Source: WM-3-3 sp041660045
Lineage (GTDB): Bacteria > Pseudomonadota > Gammaproteobacteria > Methylococcales > Methylomonadaceae
Reading direction: 5' to 3'
Assembly (NCBI GenBank): GCA_041660045.1
Contig: JBAZXA010000002.1
Location: forward strand, 1-64,000
DNA length: 64,000 bases
The position numbers and the translations under genes are program-made. Positions 62,348 through 64,000 of this stretch are shown here, piece after piece (within the stretch, counting starts at the first letter, position 1; every line of letters starts with the position of its first letter). Under the pieces are notes generated by a model. It did no database searches. It saw nothing but the letters and a program-made list of their open reading frames with translations, and was not told the DNA's origin.

Positions 62348-64000
62348 ATGAAGCCAGGGCTAGTTAAGGTCATTATCGTTTTATTACTGGGCGCATCTGC
62401 AGGTGCTGAAGCTAAAACGGCCATTGCCAGTGCGCATCCATTGGCGACGGCAGCAGGTTTTGAAGTGCTGGATAAAGGCGGTAATGTGTTTGACGCGGCA
62501 GTTGCTGTGGCAGCGGCATTAGCCGTGGTAGAGCCCTCAGGATCTGGCATGGGCGGCGGTGGTTTATGGTTGTTGCATCAAGCTGGCGAAAATGCGGATG
62601 TTATGATAGATGGCCGCGAGAAAGCCCCATTAGCGGCGCATAAAGCGATGTTTTTAGATGGCGAAGGCCATGTCATTCCACAATTAGCCCGGGAAGGTGC
62701 CTTATCGGCGGCAATTCCGGGGTTACCCGCTGCTTTAGTGCACTTGGCTAAACACTACGGTCGGTTGGCGTTGGCGGACTCTTTGGCACCTGCGATCCGA
62801 TATGCCCGTTACGGCTTTGCCATTGGTGAAATGCACCGCCATTTTCTGGCTTTTCGGGAAGGCTTATTAACTAAATCGCCCGATGCCGCAGCCATTTTTT
62901 TGCAAGCTGGCCATGTGCCTGAATATAAAGCCTTGCTGCGCCAAACCGACTTGGCCAATACCTTAAGGCAATTGGCGGATTTTGGTCATGAGGGTTTTTA
63001 TCAAGGCGAAGTGGCAGAAAAATTAGTGCACGGAGTTAAGCAGGCGGGTGGGATTTGGACCCTGCAAGATTTAGCACAGTATCAAATTGTCGAGCGCAAG
63101 CCGGTTACGGGCGAATACCAAGGCCTGAAGATCACATCGGCGGCGCTGCCATCTTCAGGCGGCATCATTTTAGTGGAAGTGCTAAATATCCTTGCGGGCT
63201 ATGATTTAGCCCATACCGATCTGATTACCCGCAAGCATCTTATTATTGAGGCTTTCCGCAGGGCCTACCATGATCGTGCTTTGCTATTGGGTGATGCCGA
63301 CTTTATCCAGGTGCCGATAGCTCAGTTATTATCCCAGGATTATGCCGCAGGGTTACGCAGTAGTATCCGTTTTGACCAAGCACTTCCTAGTGCAGCCTTA
63401 TCTGGCGAAGTGCAATCTTCAGAAGAAGGCCAAAACACATCGCATTATTCTATTATTGATGACCAAGGCAACCGGGTTGCTGCGACCGTTAGCATTAATT
63501 TTGCGTTTGGTTCTGGCTTAGTGCCTGCTGGCACAGGTGTGCTTTTGAATAACCACATGGACGATTTTGCCAGTAAGGTGGGTGCCGCCAATGGCTATGG
63601 TCTTGTCGGTGGCGTGGCCAACGCGATAGAGCCGGGCAAACGTATGCTGTCGAGCATGACGCCGACATTTTTGGAAACTAGCCAACACATTGCAGTATTA
63701 GGCACACCCGGTGGTAGCCGGATTCCGTCGATGGTAATTTTAGCAGCTTTGGCCATGGTGGAAGGGGAAGTTGATCCGCAAGCTTGGGTTAGCTTGCCAC
63801 GCTTCCACCATCAATATTTGCCAGATCTGGTTGAGTATGAAAAAAATGCTTTAAACGAGGAGGCAATCAAAGCGCTATCAGCTAAAGGTCATACTCTCAA
63901 AGAAACGAGTCGTCACTATGGCAATATGCAAGCCGTGGTATTAGCTAAAACCAGTTTGGTGTTAAGCGCGGCCAGTGATCCCAGAGGCGAAGGGCTCGCT
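62348..64000 (+). CDS. ggt: gamma-glutamyltransferase, nearly complete, cut by window end
   Basis: 551 codons are open from ATG 62348 to the last base, with no stop yet. Signal peptide to about residue 22 (LLLGASAGAEA), so periplasmic. EPSGSGMGGGGLW near residue 70 and a central autoprocessing site where Thr364 in GQNTSHYSI becomes the N-terminal nucleophile of the small subunit. Later FAFGSGLVP and GTGVLLNNHMDDF, then SSMTPTFLE and GTPGGSRIPSMV (oxyanion/glutamate pocket). The end, SAASDPRGEGLA, is typical for the last ten residues, so only a few are missing. Cleaves glutathione and other gamma-glutamyl compounds. Confidence 0.94.
   Translation, partial: MKPGLVKVIIVLLLGASAGAEAKTAIASAHPLATAAGFEVLDKGGNVFDAAVAVAAALAVVEPSGSGMGGGGLWLLHQAGENADVMIDGREKAPLAAHKAMFLDGEGHVIPQLAREGALSAAIPGLPAALVHLAKHYGRLALADSLAPAIRYARYGFAIGEMHRHFLAFREGLLTKSPDAAAIFLQAGHVPEYKALLRQTDLANTLRQLADFGHEGFYQGEVAEKLVHGVKQAGGIWTLQDLAQYQIVERKPVTGEYQGLKITSAALPSSGGIILVEVLNILAGYDLAHTDLITRKHLIIEAFRRAYHDRALLLGDADFIQVPIAQLLSQDYAAGLRSSIRFDQALPSAALSGEVQSSEEGQNTSHYSIIDDQGNRVAATVSINFAFGSGLVPAGTGVLLNNHMDDFASKVGAANGYGLVGGVANAIEPGKRMLSSMTPTFLETSQHIAVLGTPGGSRIPSMVILAALAMVEGEVDPQAWVSLPRFHHQYLPDLVEYEKNALNEEAIKALSAKGHTLKETSRHYGNMQAVVLAKTSLVLSAASDPRGEGLA

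Noticed and set aside
1..64000. CRISPR arrays, rRNA genes, prophage modules
   Set aside because: No regularly spaced repeats of 25-40 bases, rRNA segments or phage structural genes were seen; the only tandem arrays are those listed.

Overview
The window looks like a chromosomal segment of a gammaproteobacterium of moderate GC. A type I methanotroph or close relative (Methylococcales) is my best guess. It rests on the gene content (pilB-pilC-pilD-coaE-zapD-yacG, argJ plus a MutT/ThiE fusion, lptFG divergent from pepA-holC, cmoB, rimO), the wealth of c-di-GMP, HDOD and two-component proteins, and a hydroxypyruvate/tartronate-semialdehyde pair. The genus cannot be fixed from the sequence alone.

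Layout. (1) 1-8.3 kb is a decaying accessory strip. It holds the 3' end of one IS4-family transposase, a second IS4-type element whose transposase has an early in-frame stop, the orphan 3' end of a group II intron, and the tail of an RHS-type M91 metallopeptidase toxin overlapping a candidate immunity gene. A two-component/c-di-GMP locus follows in which both partners are broken by frameshifts (one by a clean 10-bp tandem duplication), then an IS6-family remnant. (2) 8.3-25.2 kb is mostly housekeeping: pbpC, pilU, a PP-loop RNA-thiolation enzyme with TusA, a CDF metal exporter, argJ, mutT-thiE, then yacG-zapD-coaE-pilD-pilC-pilB and valS on the minus strand. (3) 25.5-36.0 kb is an all-plus-strand island lying between valS and holC, genes that are adjacent in E. 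coli and many relatives. It encodes a degenerate phosphohexomutase, a receiver/FimV-like protein, three Roadblock-like proteins, a COG2229/MglA-type GTPase, an unknown protein, a VOC/PCP-reductase-like fusion, an ABC1 atypical kinase and a kinase-like/calcineurin-phosphoesterase fusion. This is my candidate for an undescribed signalling or polarity system. (4) 36-52.4 kb: holC-pepA, lptFG, an HDOD protein, a PilZ-like protein, a Met-rich lipoprotein, a split zinc-ribbon/SPFH pair, gamma-carbonic anhydrase, aroE, hemB, a MlaC-like protein, cmoB, rimO and tRNA-Asp(GTC). (5) 52.5-58.4 kb: a signalling cluster of a histidine kinase, HDOD protein, three response regulators and a degenerate HD-GYP output. 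(6) 58.8-64 kb: corA, a methyltransferase, hyi, glxR and an almost complete gamma-glutamyltransferase cut by the window end.

Working together: type IV pilus motors (PilB, PilU), platform (PilC) and prepilin peptidase (PilD) lie near a Roadblock/GTPase island, and Roadblock-GTPase pairs such as MglAB set pilus polarity in Myxococcus. A link between island and pili is inference only. All coordinates and motifs were read by eye; no searches were run.
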